Source of the DNA: Victivallis sp. Marseille-Q1083
GTDB taxonomy: Bacteria; Verrucomicrobiota; Lentisphaeria; Victivallales; Victivallaceae
Assembly: GCF_903645315.1 (NCBI RefSeq)
Contig: NZ_CAHJXL010000002.1
Coordinates: 608,934 to 672,933 of the forward strand
Direction of reading: 5' to 3'
Length of the DNA stretch: 64,000 bases
Part shown: in pieces, positions 25,532 through 35,600 of the stretch
Layout of the letters: each line of letters opens with the position of its first letter
Numbering within the stretch: the first letter of the stretch is position 1
The notes under the pieces: generated by a model
Database searches by the model: none
Told to the model about the DNA's origin: nothing
The model's input: the letters and a program-made list of their open reading frames with translations, nothing else
Translations under genes and position numbers: made by a program

Positions 25532-26851
25532 TTAAACTGATACGGCGAATTCTTCGAATTTCTCCCGCAGCGCCGCATTGATGCTGAAAGTCAGATGCAG
25601 AAAGCCGTCGTCGTCATATTTGGCCTCCATGACATTGCCTTTGGCATAGGCCAGCGCGGAAAGGTCGTGGCGGCTGGGCGGCAGCTTGACGTTGAGCAAA
25701 CGGGTTTGACGGTTGCTGTAATCGATCAGGCGGCGGCGCAACTCATCGAAACCGGCGCCGGTTTTCGTCGAGACGAAAACGCCGGACGGGAAGAGTCCTC
25801 TGGCCCGGGCCAGCCGCAATGTATCCGGTTGCAAGTCGAGTTTGTTGAAGACGACCAGAATGTCCTTCCGGTCGGCGCCCAGCTCCTTCAGCACCTGCAT
25901 GGTGGTTTCCCAGTGTTCTTCCAACTGCGGACTGGAAACATCCAGCACCAGAACCAGAAAATCGGCATAAACCGCCTCTTCCAGCGTGGATTTGAACGCT
26001 TCGACCAGCGAGTGCGGCAGTTTGCGGATGAAGCCGACCGTGTCGGTCAACAGCAGCAACTGGTTATTGTCGAGCGTCAATTTGCGGGTGGTCGGATCCA
26101 GCGTGGCGAAAAGTTTGTCCTCGGTTAGGACCTGCGCCTGAGTCAAGCGGTTGAGCAGCGATGATTTACCGGCATTGGTATAGCCGACGATGGCGGCATG
26201 CGGAACCGCGTTGCGCCTCCGGCTTTTGCGCTGGGTGACCCGTTGCTTGCCGATGGTCAACAGTTCTTTTTTCAAAAAGGCAATCCGGTTCTGAATCAGA
26301 CGCCGGTCGGCTTCGATTTGCTTCTCCCCTTCGCCGCGGGTTCCTTTGGCGCCGCCGCGCTGGCGGGAAAGGTGCGTCCAGGCCCGGGTCAGGCGCGGCA
26401 AATAATACTGCAGCCTGGCCAGCTCCACCTGGAGTACCGCTTCGCGGGTGGAAGCTCGTTCGGCGAAAATATCCAGAATGATCTCCTGCCGGTCGATCAC
26501 ACAGCCTTTGATCAACCGTTCCCAGTTGCGCTGCTGGGACGGGGTCAATTCGACGTCGAAGATCAATGAATCGGCTTCCAGCTCCTGAAAACGCCGGCAG
26601 ATTTCCTCCGCCTTGCCATTGCCGATAAAATATTGCGCCATCGGCGCCGCGTGCAATTTGACGACAATCCGCTCAATGACTTCCACCCCGAGCGTCCGGG
26701 CCAGCTCCTGCAATTCATCGAGATGCTCGTGAACGATGCCGGGCTCCTCGCCGGGAGCCTGCACGCCGACGATGATCGCGTATTCGATTTTTTTGCGGGC
26801 CTCTTTTTCGTTATCAATCATAGAATGGCTACTTTCCGAATATTCTGTCAT
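25532..26851 (-). CDS. hflX: ribosome-associated GTPase HflX
   Basis: HflX is a GTPase that binds 50S and 70S ribosomes and rescues stalled or stress-damaged ribosomes. The 439-residue protein has the N-terminal HflX domain (RRGGAKGTRGEGEKQIEADRR block), then the GTPase with G1 GYTNAGKSSLLNRL, G3 DTVGFIRKLPHSLVEAFKSTLEE and G4 NKLD. A short C-terminal domain follows. Two starts are possible, 26851 and 26821 (the latter has GGAAAG upstream); the core is the same. The gene is first of a minus-strand group with the coiled-coil/TPR protein. Confidence 0.95.
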   Translation of the reverse strand: MTEYSESSHSMIDNEKEARKKIEYAIIVGVQAPGEEPGIVHEHLDELQELARTLGVEVIERIVVKLHAAPMAQYFIGNGKAEEICRRFQELEADSLIFDVELTPSQQRNWERLIKGCVIDRQEIILDIFAERASTREAVLQVELARLQYYLPRLTRAWTHLSRQRGGAKGTRGEGEKQIEADRRLIQNRIAFLKKELLTIGKQRVTQRKSRRRNAVPHAAIVGYTNAGKSSLLNRLTQAQVLTEDKLFATLDPTTRKLTLDNNQLLLLTDTVGFIRKLPHSLVEAFKSTLEEAVYADFLVLVLDVSSPQLEEHWETTMQVLKELGADRKDILVVFNKLDLQPDTLRLARARGLFPSGVFVSTKTGAGFDELRRRLIDYSNRQTRLLNVKLPPSRHDLSALAYAKGNVMEAKYDDDGFLHLTFSINAALREKFEEFAVSV

Positions 26852-26939
26852 CCATGCTTAATTTAAAGCAAAGTTACTGTTCCGCAAGGCAGGAAGCCGG
26901 CAAAAGTCGGACAACTTTGCTTTTTTTGAACATCTCGGC

Positions 26940-26968
26940 TTGGCAAGCGGCCGAAAACGGGCTATAGT
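26940..26968 (+). promoter_or_regulatory. sigma-70-type promoter of the tRNA-Leu gene
   Basis: TTGGCA and TATAGT lie 17 bases apart, and the -10 box ends 17 bases before the mature tRNA 5' end. Confidence 0.78.
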
Positions 26969-26985
26969 TCGACGCTTTCCTATCC

Positions 26986-27070
26986 GCGCGAGTGGCGAAA
27001 TTGGCAGACGCGCCAGACTTAGGATCTGGTCTCGAAAGAGGTGTGGGTTCGACTCCCATCTTGCGCACCA
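26986..27070 (+). tRNA. tRNA-Leu (anticodon UAG)
   Basis: This is an 85-base class II tRNA with encoded CCA. The seven-pair acceptor stem (GCGCGAG with CTTGCGC, one G-T pair) closes a normal D arm. The anticodon stem CCAGA/TCTGG has loop CTTAGGA, so the anticodon is TAG. The long variable arm (TCTCGAAAGAGG) is typical of leucine tRNAs, and the T loop is TTCGACT. It reads CUN-type leucine codons. The sequence after the CCA shows no integrase gene or repeat of the tRNA 3' end nearby. Confidence 0.97.
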
Positions 27071-27366
27071 CCTGATAATTAGATTGTGTTCCCACTATCC
27101 GGGCCATCGCTGGTGTTTCCAGCGGAGAGTGAGAATGAAACCGCCGCACGGTCAGAGGCGGTGACCATATGAAGTTTTGTGGTGAGACCTCCTCATGAGT
27201 AGCCGATTCCTTGCTTGCCACTTTTTTTAAAGCTCCGGTTCCATTTGGATGCACTTTGATGCTTGTCTGTCAAGCATACCGCTTCCATTTTTATACGGAT
27301 AACATTTTCTTGTTGAAGCGCTTCAACAAGATGTTGCCAAACACCATACTTCATCGCAAACCGGAT
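27071..27366. other. gap between tRNA-Leu and the PAS-receiver gene
   Basis: 296 bases without a supported gene. Apart from the operator-like palindrome it holds small hairpins (ACCGCC / GGCGGT near 27140-27160; TGCTTG / CAAGCA near 27261-27279). Confidence 0.5.
27309..27330. promoter_or_regulatory. 22-base perfect palindrome resembling a LacI/GalR-family operator
   Basis: Two 11-base arms (CTTGTTGAAGC and its complement) meet without a spacer. The core TGAAGCGCTTCA fits the LacI-family pattern of symmetric half-sites around a central CG. It lies 36 bases beyond the 3' end of the PAS-receiver gene, with no T run on either side, so a terminator is unlikely. A frameshifted LacI-family regulator is encoded 2 kb away. 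No intact target gene sits directly next to it in a suitable orientation. Confidence 0.6.
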
Positions 27367-28971
27367 TTATCCGAAAATCGGATTTACCGGCCTACCGGAA
27401 GGAAAGGTGGCGAAAAAATCTCTCAAGCTATTAATCGTGACTGGTTTATATAAGACACCCTGAAATTCCGCTGCAGACGCGCCAATCACCTGCGCGTCAG
27501 CGGTTACGGCGATGACCGGCAACTTGGCCAGTTCCGGAGACTGGTGAATTTCTTTGGCCAACTTCGCGCCATCAATTTCCGGCATCCAGAGGTCGGTCAG
27601 AACCAGTTTGAAATCCGAGTTTTTCCGTAAAATGGCCAACGCTTCCTTTCCGGACAAAGCGCAGACGCTTTCAATGTCGAGCTTCCGGAGCATGGCGGAA
27701 AGCACTTTCAGATTCATCGGCACATCATCCACCAACAGAACGCGTGGCTTTTGCACTTCCGCCGGAGATGGTGCGGCCGGTTCCACTTCCCCGGCGAGGA
27801 TTTTGCGCCAGCTCTCCTGGTAGTCCGGATAGTCCTCCGGTGAAATCCACTGATCTTCCGGGAGTGGTTTGCCGGCGGCGTCCTTTCCCCAGATTTCCCC
27901 ATTGTATTCGATCCGGCTGAGAACGATCCGCTCCTTGTCGCAACTGCAGCAGAAGTAAACGATTTTGATGGTCGTGGAAGCATTTTCCAGCAACTCTTTC
28001 TGACGATAAATCCAGTCGCGAGTCGCATTTTCACAAGTCATATCGCGAATGATCATCACCGCTCCGGTGATATCGCCTTGCCGATCGCGGATCGGCGCCG
28101 CGCTGTTGGCGATATACCGGCGCGTGCCGTCAGCCGCGATCAGGCCGGTGTGGTTGGCCGGTTGAACCGGTTCGCCGCTCTCGATGGCCTGGACCAGTGG
28201 AGAAACGACCGGCGCATCATCCGGGTATCGAATCAACCTGAGCCGATCGGCGAGCTTCCGGCCTACCATGTCGGTGGAGGAATAGCCGGTCAGGTTGGCG
28301 GCCACCGGATTGACCAGGGTGACATTTTCGGCGGCATCGGTTACGATTACGCCGTCGCCGATGGAGTTCAAGGTCAACTCAAAGCGTTCGGCGATGGCTT
28401 CCGCCTTCGACCTGGCGGTGTACAGTTCGTCGATATCGGTTGATATGCACAATACGGCGTCCCGGCGGAAAATCCGTTTCGGCAGTTTGACAAACTGCGC
28501 CCGCCGTCGTTTGCCAGCCAGGGTGTATTCGCAGTTCTGCGGCTTTTCGGTTTGGAATGTGATGTCGAGCGCCTTTTGAAATTCTGTTACGGCGTCCGGA
28601 ATGATCAGGAGATCCGAATAATGTTGTGGCTTTTCGCGATTTTGGAGGTCCGGCGCCTGCCAGTAGAGCAGATTACCCTGCCGATCCAGCACCATTGTCC
28701 GGGTGGGCGTGTAGCGGAAGATCGTTCGCGCGAGATAATTCCGCCGATTCCGCATCCACAGGATAAACAGCAATACCGTCAGGAACGCGGCCAACTGGGC
28801 GCCTCCCACGCAGAAAACTTCCAGGTGATGCTCCGGCAGCGGAAACCAGTGAGGTGCAGCGTTCGGCATTGCCACCGCAACGGGGAAACCGCCGGAGAGC
28901 CACGGAAAGAAGGTGAGGATTTTATTTTGACGGAAACAACCGCCAAACAGCGGAACCCGGATAATTTGCAT
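27367..28971 (-). CDS. membrane PAS-domain protein with C-terminal receiver, no kinase domain
   Basis: The 534-residue protein has a membrane helix near residues 50-72 (GGAQLAAFLTVLLFILWM) followed by Arg-rich sequence. Two PAS regions come next, the second clear (LNSIGDGVIVTDAAENVTLVNPVAANLTGYSS, ending in VMIIRDMT). A further PAS-like stretch with paired Cys (YFCCSCDKE) leads to a C-terminal receiver domain: VLLVDDVPMN, phosphoacceptor Asp in LVLTDLWMPEIDG, and Lys in LYKPV. The HisKA and ATPase domains normally found between PAS and receiver in hybrid kinases are absent. It may receive phosphate from a separate kinase. The start at 28971 has GGAAG upstream; an in-frame extension to 29223 lacks a ribosome-binding site. 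Confidence 0.85.
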   Translation of the reverse strand: MQIIRVPLFGGCFRQNKILTFFPWLSGGFPVAVAMPNAAPHWFPLPEHHLEVFCVGGAQLAAFLTVLLFILWMRNRRNYLARTIFRYTPTRTMVLDRQGNLLYWQAPDLQNREKPQHYSDLLIIPDAVTEFQKALDITFQTEKPQNCEYTLAGKRRRAQFVKLPKRIFRRDAVLCISTDIDELYTARSKAEAIAERFELTLNSIGDGVIVTDAAENVTLVNPVAANLTGYSSTDMVGRKLADRLRLIRYPDDAPVVSPLVQAIESGEPVQPANHTGLIAADGTRRYIANSAAPIRDRQGDITGAVMIIRDMTCENATRDWIYRQKELLENASTTIKIVYFCCSCDKERIVLSRIEYNGEIWGKDAAGKPLPEDQWISPEDYPDYQESWRKILAGEVEPAAPSPAEVQKPRVLLVDDVPMNLKVLSAMLRKLDIESVCALSGKEALAILRKNSDFKLVLTDLWMPEIDGAKLAKEIHQSPELAKLPVIAVTADAQVIGASAAEFQGVLYKPVTINSLRDFFATFPSGRPVNPIFG

Positions 28972-29365
28972 GAAAGCTTCCTTGACTGGAGTTGATAAAA
29001 AATGAAATACGGTTCCTAGCCGGCATGGAGACAGGCCGGAAAAAGAAAAGACGTGGACGGAGAATGGCTTTTGGGTGAAAAATAAGAAAAAATCAATAAA
29101 AAATGCAGGTCCCGGCAGAAAATGGCACATGTGCGGAGAGGTTGCTGTCTGTGGAATTCTGTGAGCGTTATGTTGCTTACGCAACGATTTCCCATAAACA
29201 GATTCCTTTTTTGTCAACAACAATCCGACCTTTTACTATAATCCTTTCGCTGCTGGAATGGCAAATCGTTTGATCTTTTTTCGTTATTCCAGCCGCCTTG
29301 GGTTGATTTTGTTCAATGGACTGCTAATATAGCTCTTTATTCGTTATATAATTTCGAGGAAATTC
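28972..29365. other. divergent intergenic region, PAS-receiver / LacI-type regulator
   Basis: 394 bases, AT-rich, no supported gene. A TATAAT at 29237-29242 with a TTGTCA 20 bases upstream could be a suboptimal promoter for the regulator; a second TATAAT at 29347 is too close to the start codon to serve. Confidence 0.4.
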
Positions 29366-30420
29366 GTGAATATCAGAGAATTTGCAGCTTTGTGCAACGT
29401 AGCGCCTTCTACGGCTTCCCGTATTTTGAGGCATCCCTTAGCAACCTCTCAGGCAAGACGGGAGGTTTATGACCGGGTCCATGCCAAAGCCCGCGAGGTA
29501 GGTTTTCACGTGAACTGCCACGCCAAAGCGTTATTTTCCGCTAAATCGAATATGATCGCCTGCGTCGCCGGCGGACAGGCTAATATGCTTTGCGGGCACA
29601 TCGCCGAAGGAATTACTCCGGTGTTGGTTCGACACGGAAAGTTTTTTCCCTCTATCCCTGCGGCGGAGATTGGAAACTGGAGGCCAAAGCCTTCGAGTCG
29701 ATGTTGTACAACAAGGCGGATGCGATCATTCATATTCCCGCCCCGCAATATGCCGATCCTTACAGTTATGAACATATTTTGGAGGTACTCCGGCAATATC
29801 CGAAGTTGCCGCCGATCCTTTCCGTTTACGGCGGAACGAATTATGCAGGATTCCATCAGATCCGGTTCCGGGAGTGGGAAACCGGCAGGAAAGCCGCACT
29901 GCGGCATTTGGAATGCGGATGCCGTAAGTTTGGCTTGATTACCACCCGCCCGGCCAATATCTTTGCTCTGGAATTGGCGAGGGGGTACCGGGAAACTCTG
30001 CTGGAGAACGGCATTGCCCCGCAAAATCTGGTTGAAGTGGGGCTGGGAAGCCCGATTCTGCCGGATGCCTATGCGCCTTTGCGCGATGTGGAGGGACTCT
30101 GGTGCAGTTATTATGTCATCTTCATTCTGACCAGCAAATTCCTGCTGCAGGTCTGCGATTTGAGCAGAATGCACGTCGGTACCGTTTTTTCCGATGAATC
30201 GACGCAGAGCTATCTGAATCTACTGCCCTGTACCGCGACGAGCGATTCGCCGCGTTCGTTTTCCGGCTGGTTCGGCAGTTGTGTCGTGCATAAGTTCAAT
30301 TTGCACGATCTTGGTGTCCGCGCCGCCGAAACCGCGGTCAGGTTGTCCGATGCTCCCGACACGCCGCCGGGAATCGACTATATCGATTTCAAAACTGAAA
30401 CGTACCATTACGGGGATTGA
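29366..30420 (+). pseudogene. LacI/GalR-family transcriptional regulator, frameshifted
   Basis: Two overlapping frames make one LacI-family protein of about 350 residues. The first (from GTG 29366, with GAGGAA upstream) has the helix-turn-helix NIREFAALCNVAPSTASRILRH and hinge-type helix, then ACVAGGQANMLCGHI. The second frame continues with LYPCGGDWKLEAKAFESML, the periplasmic-binding-protein-like effector domain, to 30420. The switch falls at a run of six T at 29642-29647; one extra T would give the continuous reading GKFFSLYPCGG. The break is therefore a one-base deletion, a sequencing error, or a slippage site. The likely operator is the palindrome at 27309. Confidence 0.8.
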
Positions 30421-31073
30421 GTGCCGCCGCAGTTCTGATTGTGATTGTCACTCGCTTCTTCCCCTGTCATTTGATCGTCAGAGTGACGGATTAAATTAGT
30501 TTTCATTATTCTGAAAAATAATAAATTCAGACTAACGCATAAAAAAAGAAACTGGAAATAATATCAAAAACTACGGAAGAAAAGTAAATTCAGGAGACAA
30601 ATTATAAATTTTCGTCTTGCTTTTTCAGGATGGGGGAGTTATATTCACGGTTCAGACAGTATTTGCTGAGGTTGGATACTGTATGTTGATTGCTTAAATT
30701 TCAAGGATGGTCTGTGAGGAATCGTTGCATATGCAGCAAGAACAAAAAAACACCGATTCCTCCCTCAGAAAAACCTCATGGCACATGTACCGAAACTTTC
30801 TCTTCTGATATTCACCCAGCCGGATGTCAGGGGATCGACCTTTCATTTTTTTACATAAAATCCGGATATTTTCTGCCCGGAAATCTTGAACTTTTCATAT
30901 TTTTCTCACTGGCGATGAAATTCCTGGTCGGATTTTCTTCGTTTTTTTATTTTTCCCGTATACATGGTAGAAATATAGAGAACACTTCTTCGGTCCGGCG
31001 ACTTGGGCCGGTGGAGTGTTCTCTATTTTTTCTCAAAATATAACAACTTTATTTCAGTCACAAGGAGCGTAAG
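30421..31073. other. AT-rich 650-base intergenic region upstream of the secretion operon
   Basis: No convincing gene. It holds an inverted repeat (ACAGTAT / ATACTGT, 30656-30682) that could be a regulator site, and a strong terminator-like hairpin at 30976-31031. A transcript ending at that hairpin would not cover any recognised gene, so a small RNA or a long regulated leader for the TolC-like gene is possible. Confidence 0.5.
30976..31031 (+). terminator. terminator or attenuator before the TolC-like gene
   Basis: An outer 11-base stem (TAGAGAACACT with AGTGTTCTCTA) and an inner six-base stem (CGGTCC / GGGCCG) are followed by ATTTTTTCT. The structure ends about 43 bases before the TolC-like start codon. 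Confidence 0.8.
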
Positions 31074-32675
31074 ATGAAAATTTGCAGGACGCTGGTCGGT
31101 GTGGGGGCTGCCGGGATGGTGCTTCTGGCCGGCTGCAAATCTTTCGATGAGTATCAGGATGATCGTATCGCCTACGCGGTCAAACACTTCGAACGGGCCC
31201 AGTACAGCAACATCGATTCGGAGAAGGTGTTGACTTTGAACAAGTGCGTCGCCCTTGCGGTCCAAAATAACCTCGACCTGAAGGTGTTCGGGCTCGAAGA
31301 AAATGTGGCGAAAGAAATGCGGACCAGCGAGATGCTCGGGATGCTGCCGGAGCTCAACGTCTCCAACAACCTCACCGGCCGCACCAACACGCCGGCCTCA
31401 AGCAGCCAGCAACTGCACGGCGAAGGCTCCGGCACGTACAGTTATTCGCAGAGCCAGGCCCGCAACGTCAACTATCTCAATGTGGATCTGGCGCTCAGTG
31501 TGCTGGATTTCGGGCTGGCGTTTTTCAACACCCAGCAGGCGAATGACCGGATGCTGCTGCGGCAGCAGATTCCCCGCCGCGCCGAACAGAATCTGGTGCT
31601 CGATACCGTGCGTGTCTATTTTCAGGTTGCCGCCGCCCAGCGGGCGATCGACATAACCACTAGGCTGCTTGAGGATTGCAAAGATCGCTACGAACTGATC
31701 GAGCAGATGGGTGAATCGGGGCAGATCTCGCCGTTCCGCGCCTTTGACGAGGTACGTCAATTCATCGATATGGAAAAACGGCTTACGAATTACATCCGCA
31801 GTTACGACAATTCCTGCGTCGAGCTGCGTTCGTTGCTCGGGCTCTATCCGAACACCCGGATCAAGGTCGATGATTCAATTCTCGACCAGGTGCCGGAATT
31901 CACTTTACCGGAAATGGAATTGATGGAGCAGATCGCGCTGATGAAGCGGCCGGAGCTGTATGAAATCGACATGCAGAAGCATATCAACGTTCTTGAATGC
32001 CGCAAGACCATTGCGATGATGTTCCCGAATGTGCGGATGTTCGTGGATTTCACCAATTCGGACAACAGTTTTCTGTATCATTCCGCCTGGTGGGAACTCG
32101 GTATCCGCGCCGCTTATAATCTGTTGAGGCTGCCGCAGCAGATTTCCCGTTACCAGGCTTACAGTGCGCAGGTCGACGCGGAAGAGGCGAGGAGCTATGC
32201 GCAGGCGATAGGAGTGATCGCGCAGGTGCGTATCGCCCACGCGGATCTGGTTTCGGTCAAGGAGCGTTACAACATCGACGTGCGGGTCAATGCGGCCTAT
32301 CGGAAGAATCTGGCGAAGGCCGAGGCCAGCGATGAAATTTCCGGCGAACTCTCGCAGTTGGAACTTGCGCACATGCGTCTGGCCACCACCGAAACCGAGA
32401 TCGAAAAATATCTGTCGCTCGGCAACTATTACGTCTCTTATTTCCGGTTGTTGAATACGCTCGGAATAGAGGATCTGCATGCGGCGACGGTGGAAGGGCT
32501 GAAAAATCAGTTGGACGAAGAACGTATCCGCGCCGAAGCCGAGTTGGAAGAGGCCAGGGCGGAATATGAGTCCGAACAGGCCAATGTGGAAGCCGATTCC
32601 GAACAGGCGGAAATAACCGAAGCGGAAGAGCAGCTCGACGTTGCGGTTTCTCCTCCGACTGAGCCTGCCAGATAA
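31074..32675 (+). CDS. TolC-family outer membrane lipoprotein
   Basis: This 533-residue outer membrane factor belongs to the TolC/OEP type, which forms a trimeric channel across the outer membrane and periplasm. A lipobox LLAGC (Cys near residue 22) gives a lipidated N terminus. The two internal repeats expected of the family are visible: helices beginning LTLNKCVALAVQNNLDL with QVAAAQRAIDITTRLLEDCKDRYELI, and MEQIALMKRPELYEIDMQ with HADLVSVKERYNIDVRVNAAYRKNL. The C terminus is an unusual acidic, Glu-rich tail of about 50 residues. It is first in the operon, 11 bases before the giant exoprotein gene, which points to a dedicated channel. Confidence 0.88.
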   Translation: MKICRTLVGVGAAGMVLLAGCKSFDEYQDDRIAYAVKHFERAQYSNIDSEKVLTLNKCVALAVQNNLDLKVFGLEENVAKEMRTSEMLGMLPELNVSNNLTGRTNTPASSSQQLHGEGSGTYSYSQSQARNVNYLNVDLALSVLDFGLAFFNTQQANDRMLLRQQIPRRAEQNLVLDTVRVYFQVAAAQRAIDITTRLLEDCKDRYELIEQMGESGQISPFRAFDEVRQFIDMEKRLTNYIRSYDNSCVELRSLLGLYPNTRIKVDDSILDQVPEFTLPEMELMEQIALMKRPELYEIDMQKHINVLECRKTIAMMFPNVRMFVDFTNSDNSFLYHSAWWELGIRAAYNLLRLPQQISRYQAYSAQVDAEEARSYAQAIGVIAQVRIAHADLVSVKERYNIDVRVNAAYRKNLAKAEASDEISGELSQLELAHMRLATTETEIEKYLSLGNYYVSYFRLLNTLGIEDLHAATVEGLKNQLDEERIRAEAELEEARAEYESEQANVEADSEQAEITEAEEQLDVAVSPPTEPAR

Positions 32676-32686
32676 CGAGGTGTTTC

Positions 32687-35600
32687 ATGAAAAGTGAATT
32701 TGATCTGTTTCGGTTGGAAGACCGGGTATTGTTCGAAGCGGCGGCGGCGGTGGAAATCGTCGAAGCGGCGGAAGCAGCGCACGACGATCCGAACGCCAAT
32801 GTGAACCAGGGTGAAAAACAGGCGCAGGACGACCGGGACGCGTTGAAGAACGCGCCGCCGGAGAATCCGGCGGATCAGGCGCTTCACCATGACGCCGGCG
32901 ACGCGCCGGACGATCCGGCGCACAACGCCGATGTGGATGCGCTGGTCGATAAAATCATCAACGGCGACCTGCCGGTGATCGACGATGCGGCGCTCGATCA
33001 CGGCGTTGACCACGGCGTCGGCCCGGTTATCGACCATGGTGTCGGCCCGGCGCTCGACGATCTGCTGCATCCCGCCCCGGTCGATGGCGACCATCTGGTG
33101 CTGAACGACCACGGCGAATCCGTCTCGACCGGCAAGGAACTGGTGGTCATCAACTCTTCGGTCATGGACGCCGATGCGATTCTCGGCGAACTTGCGCCGA
33201 ACCAGGAGGTGCTGCACCTCGATTCCGGCTCCGACGCGATGGACCAGATTCTCGACTATCTGAACTCCTCCGATACGCATTACGACGCGATTCACATCGT
33301 TTCGCACGGCAATGACGGCTACTTCGTGCTGAATGGCGAGGTGGTTGACGGCGATCACTTCGATGCCGCCGAATGGGCCGCGGTCGGCGAACACCTGACC
33401 GACCACGGCGATATTATGATTTACGGCTGCGACCTGGCGAAGAGTGACGCCGGGCAGCACCTCGTCGACATGATCGCCGACGCCACCGGCGCGGACGTGG
33501 CGGCGAGCACCGACGCCACCGGACTGGGCGGCGACTGGGACCTCGAATTCCATCATGGCGTGATTGAAACCGCCAGCATTAGCGTATCCGGTTACGAATA
33601 CCAACTGCACAACATTCAGGTGACCAGCGGCCTGAACGACGGCGTCGGCTCCCTGCGCGACGCGATCGGTCAATCCCATTCCGGCGATGAAATCACCTTT
33701 GCCGACTCCGTTGGCAAGGTTACCCTGACTTCGGACATCTCGATCGACAAAGACCTGACCATCAGCGGGGACCGATTGAGTTACACCGTATTGGAGGGCA
33801 ACGGCACCGACGATATTTTACGGATCGACGGTTGCACCACTACGGTGACGCTGGAGAATTTGGCGTTTCACAACGGCGGCGACGGCGCGATTTGGAATAA
33901 CGCAACGCTGAACATCACGCATTGCCTCTTCAGCGGCGATTCCGGCGACACCGGCGGCGCGATTCACAATCAGGTTGTGGTGAACATCAAAGATTCCGTT
34001 TTTACCGACAACTCCGCCACCTCTGGCGGCGCCATCGGCAATTCCGGAATATTGAATATCACAGGGACCACCTTCAGCGGCAATTCCGCCTCGGAATGCG
34101 GCGGCGCGATTTACAATACGGCGGGGAACAATGGCGGAACCGTCAGCAATTTCGGGACTCTCATACTGGTGAATTCCACGGTTTACGGCAACCGGGCGGA
34201 GGGTAACGGCGGCGGTATCTATTCCGGCTCCAATAGCGGAAAGGTGGCCGTGGTGAACTCCACGCTGGCGGGAAATTCGGCCCAGAAAGCGGACAGCGGA
34301 GGCGGCATCTATATGGATCCGGGTTATAATAATGCCAATCTCGAAGTGATCAACAGCATCGTCGTCGGCAATTATACCGGGGACGATCCCACCGCCGCGA
34401 ACGATATCGGGGGGGAAGCCGCCAAGTTCTCCCGCTCTTTCCTCGTATACGGCGTCATTACCATGACGTCCAGCATCTCGGACGGCGAAAGCAATATCGC
34501 GTCCGACGTCGATAAAACCTTTCATGCCAAATGGGACAAGGACAACACCTCCGGAAAGTGGGAGCTGGTCGACCGGAATGACGAAATGCCGATCTTCCAG
34601 GACGGAATGGTAAAAATTTATGCCGACAGCGTTGGCGCGATCGAGGGCACGCTGGTCGGCTGGAAGAAAAATTCGGGCCCGGCGGATTTCAACAAACTCT
34701 GGGAAGGCAATTTTTACTACCGCTCGAGTTGGAGCATCGACTCCGGTAGCTGGGTCTCTATGGACGGCGGCGGCAACATCGACTTCATTACGACGGTGGG
34801 AGCGGTCAATTTCGGGCTCGGCGACAACGCCGTGGCGCTGATGTTCGCTGCCGGGCAGAACGGTATCTCCCGGACTGACGTTTCCAGCTACAACATCGGC
34901 GCTTACGCCTTGCAGGCCCATAAGCCCGATATCGTGGTGAACACCAACCTGGACTCCGCCTCCGATCATACCAATCCGTTCGACGACGTGACCACCCTGC
35001 GGGACGCGATTCAATACGCCGGGCGCGCCTCGTGGTTTGTTCTCGATAAAGACAACCAGATAACGGAAGTGTTTATGCCGGGCAATGAGGTCAGGTTCGA
35101 CAAGGCTTTCTTCACGACTGATCCAAACCACAAGAAAACCATCGTTCTGGACCGCAAAATCCAGATTCTCCGGGAAGACCACATCCGGATCGCCGGAGTG
35201 GATCAGGACGGCAACGACCTGGTCGACGCGAACGGTGAGTCGTACATCGTCATCGACGGCGGCGGCATAAACCGGATCTTCGAGATCGGCAACGGGAACC
35301 GCGCGACGGATGTGGCCATGTACAATCTGATCCTGCAGAACGGCCATGCCAATGGCGTCGGCATGACCAAGGGCGGAGCAGTCTTCAACTGGTTCAACAG
35401 CAAGGTGGACATCGACCGGGTAATCTCCCGGGACAACGAAGCCCAGACTGGCGGCGCGATTTACAATGCCGGAACGCTGAGCGTTACGAATTCCATCTTC
35501 AGCGGCAATAGCGGCGACAACGGTGGCGCGATTTACAATGCCGGAACGCTGACTGCGGAAAACATCAACTTCAATACCAACCTGGCAGCCCGTGACGGCG

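Noticed and set aside
26874-27254. Minus-strand open frame of 126 codons across the tRNA-Leu gene
   Set aside because: It is antisense to the tRNA; such frames are common artefacts of tRNA sequence.
26986-27366. tRNA-Leu 3' end as an integration site for an island
   Set aside because: No integrase and no direct repeat of the tRNA 3' end were seen downstream.
28972-29223. N-terminal extension of the PAS-receiver protein by 84 codons
   Set aside because: No ribosome-binding site at 29223, atypical residues, and a good start at 28971.
30690-31043. 117-codon frame upstream of the TolC-like gene
   Set aside because: No ribosome-binding site, mixed low-complexity residues, and it runs through the terminator hairpin.
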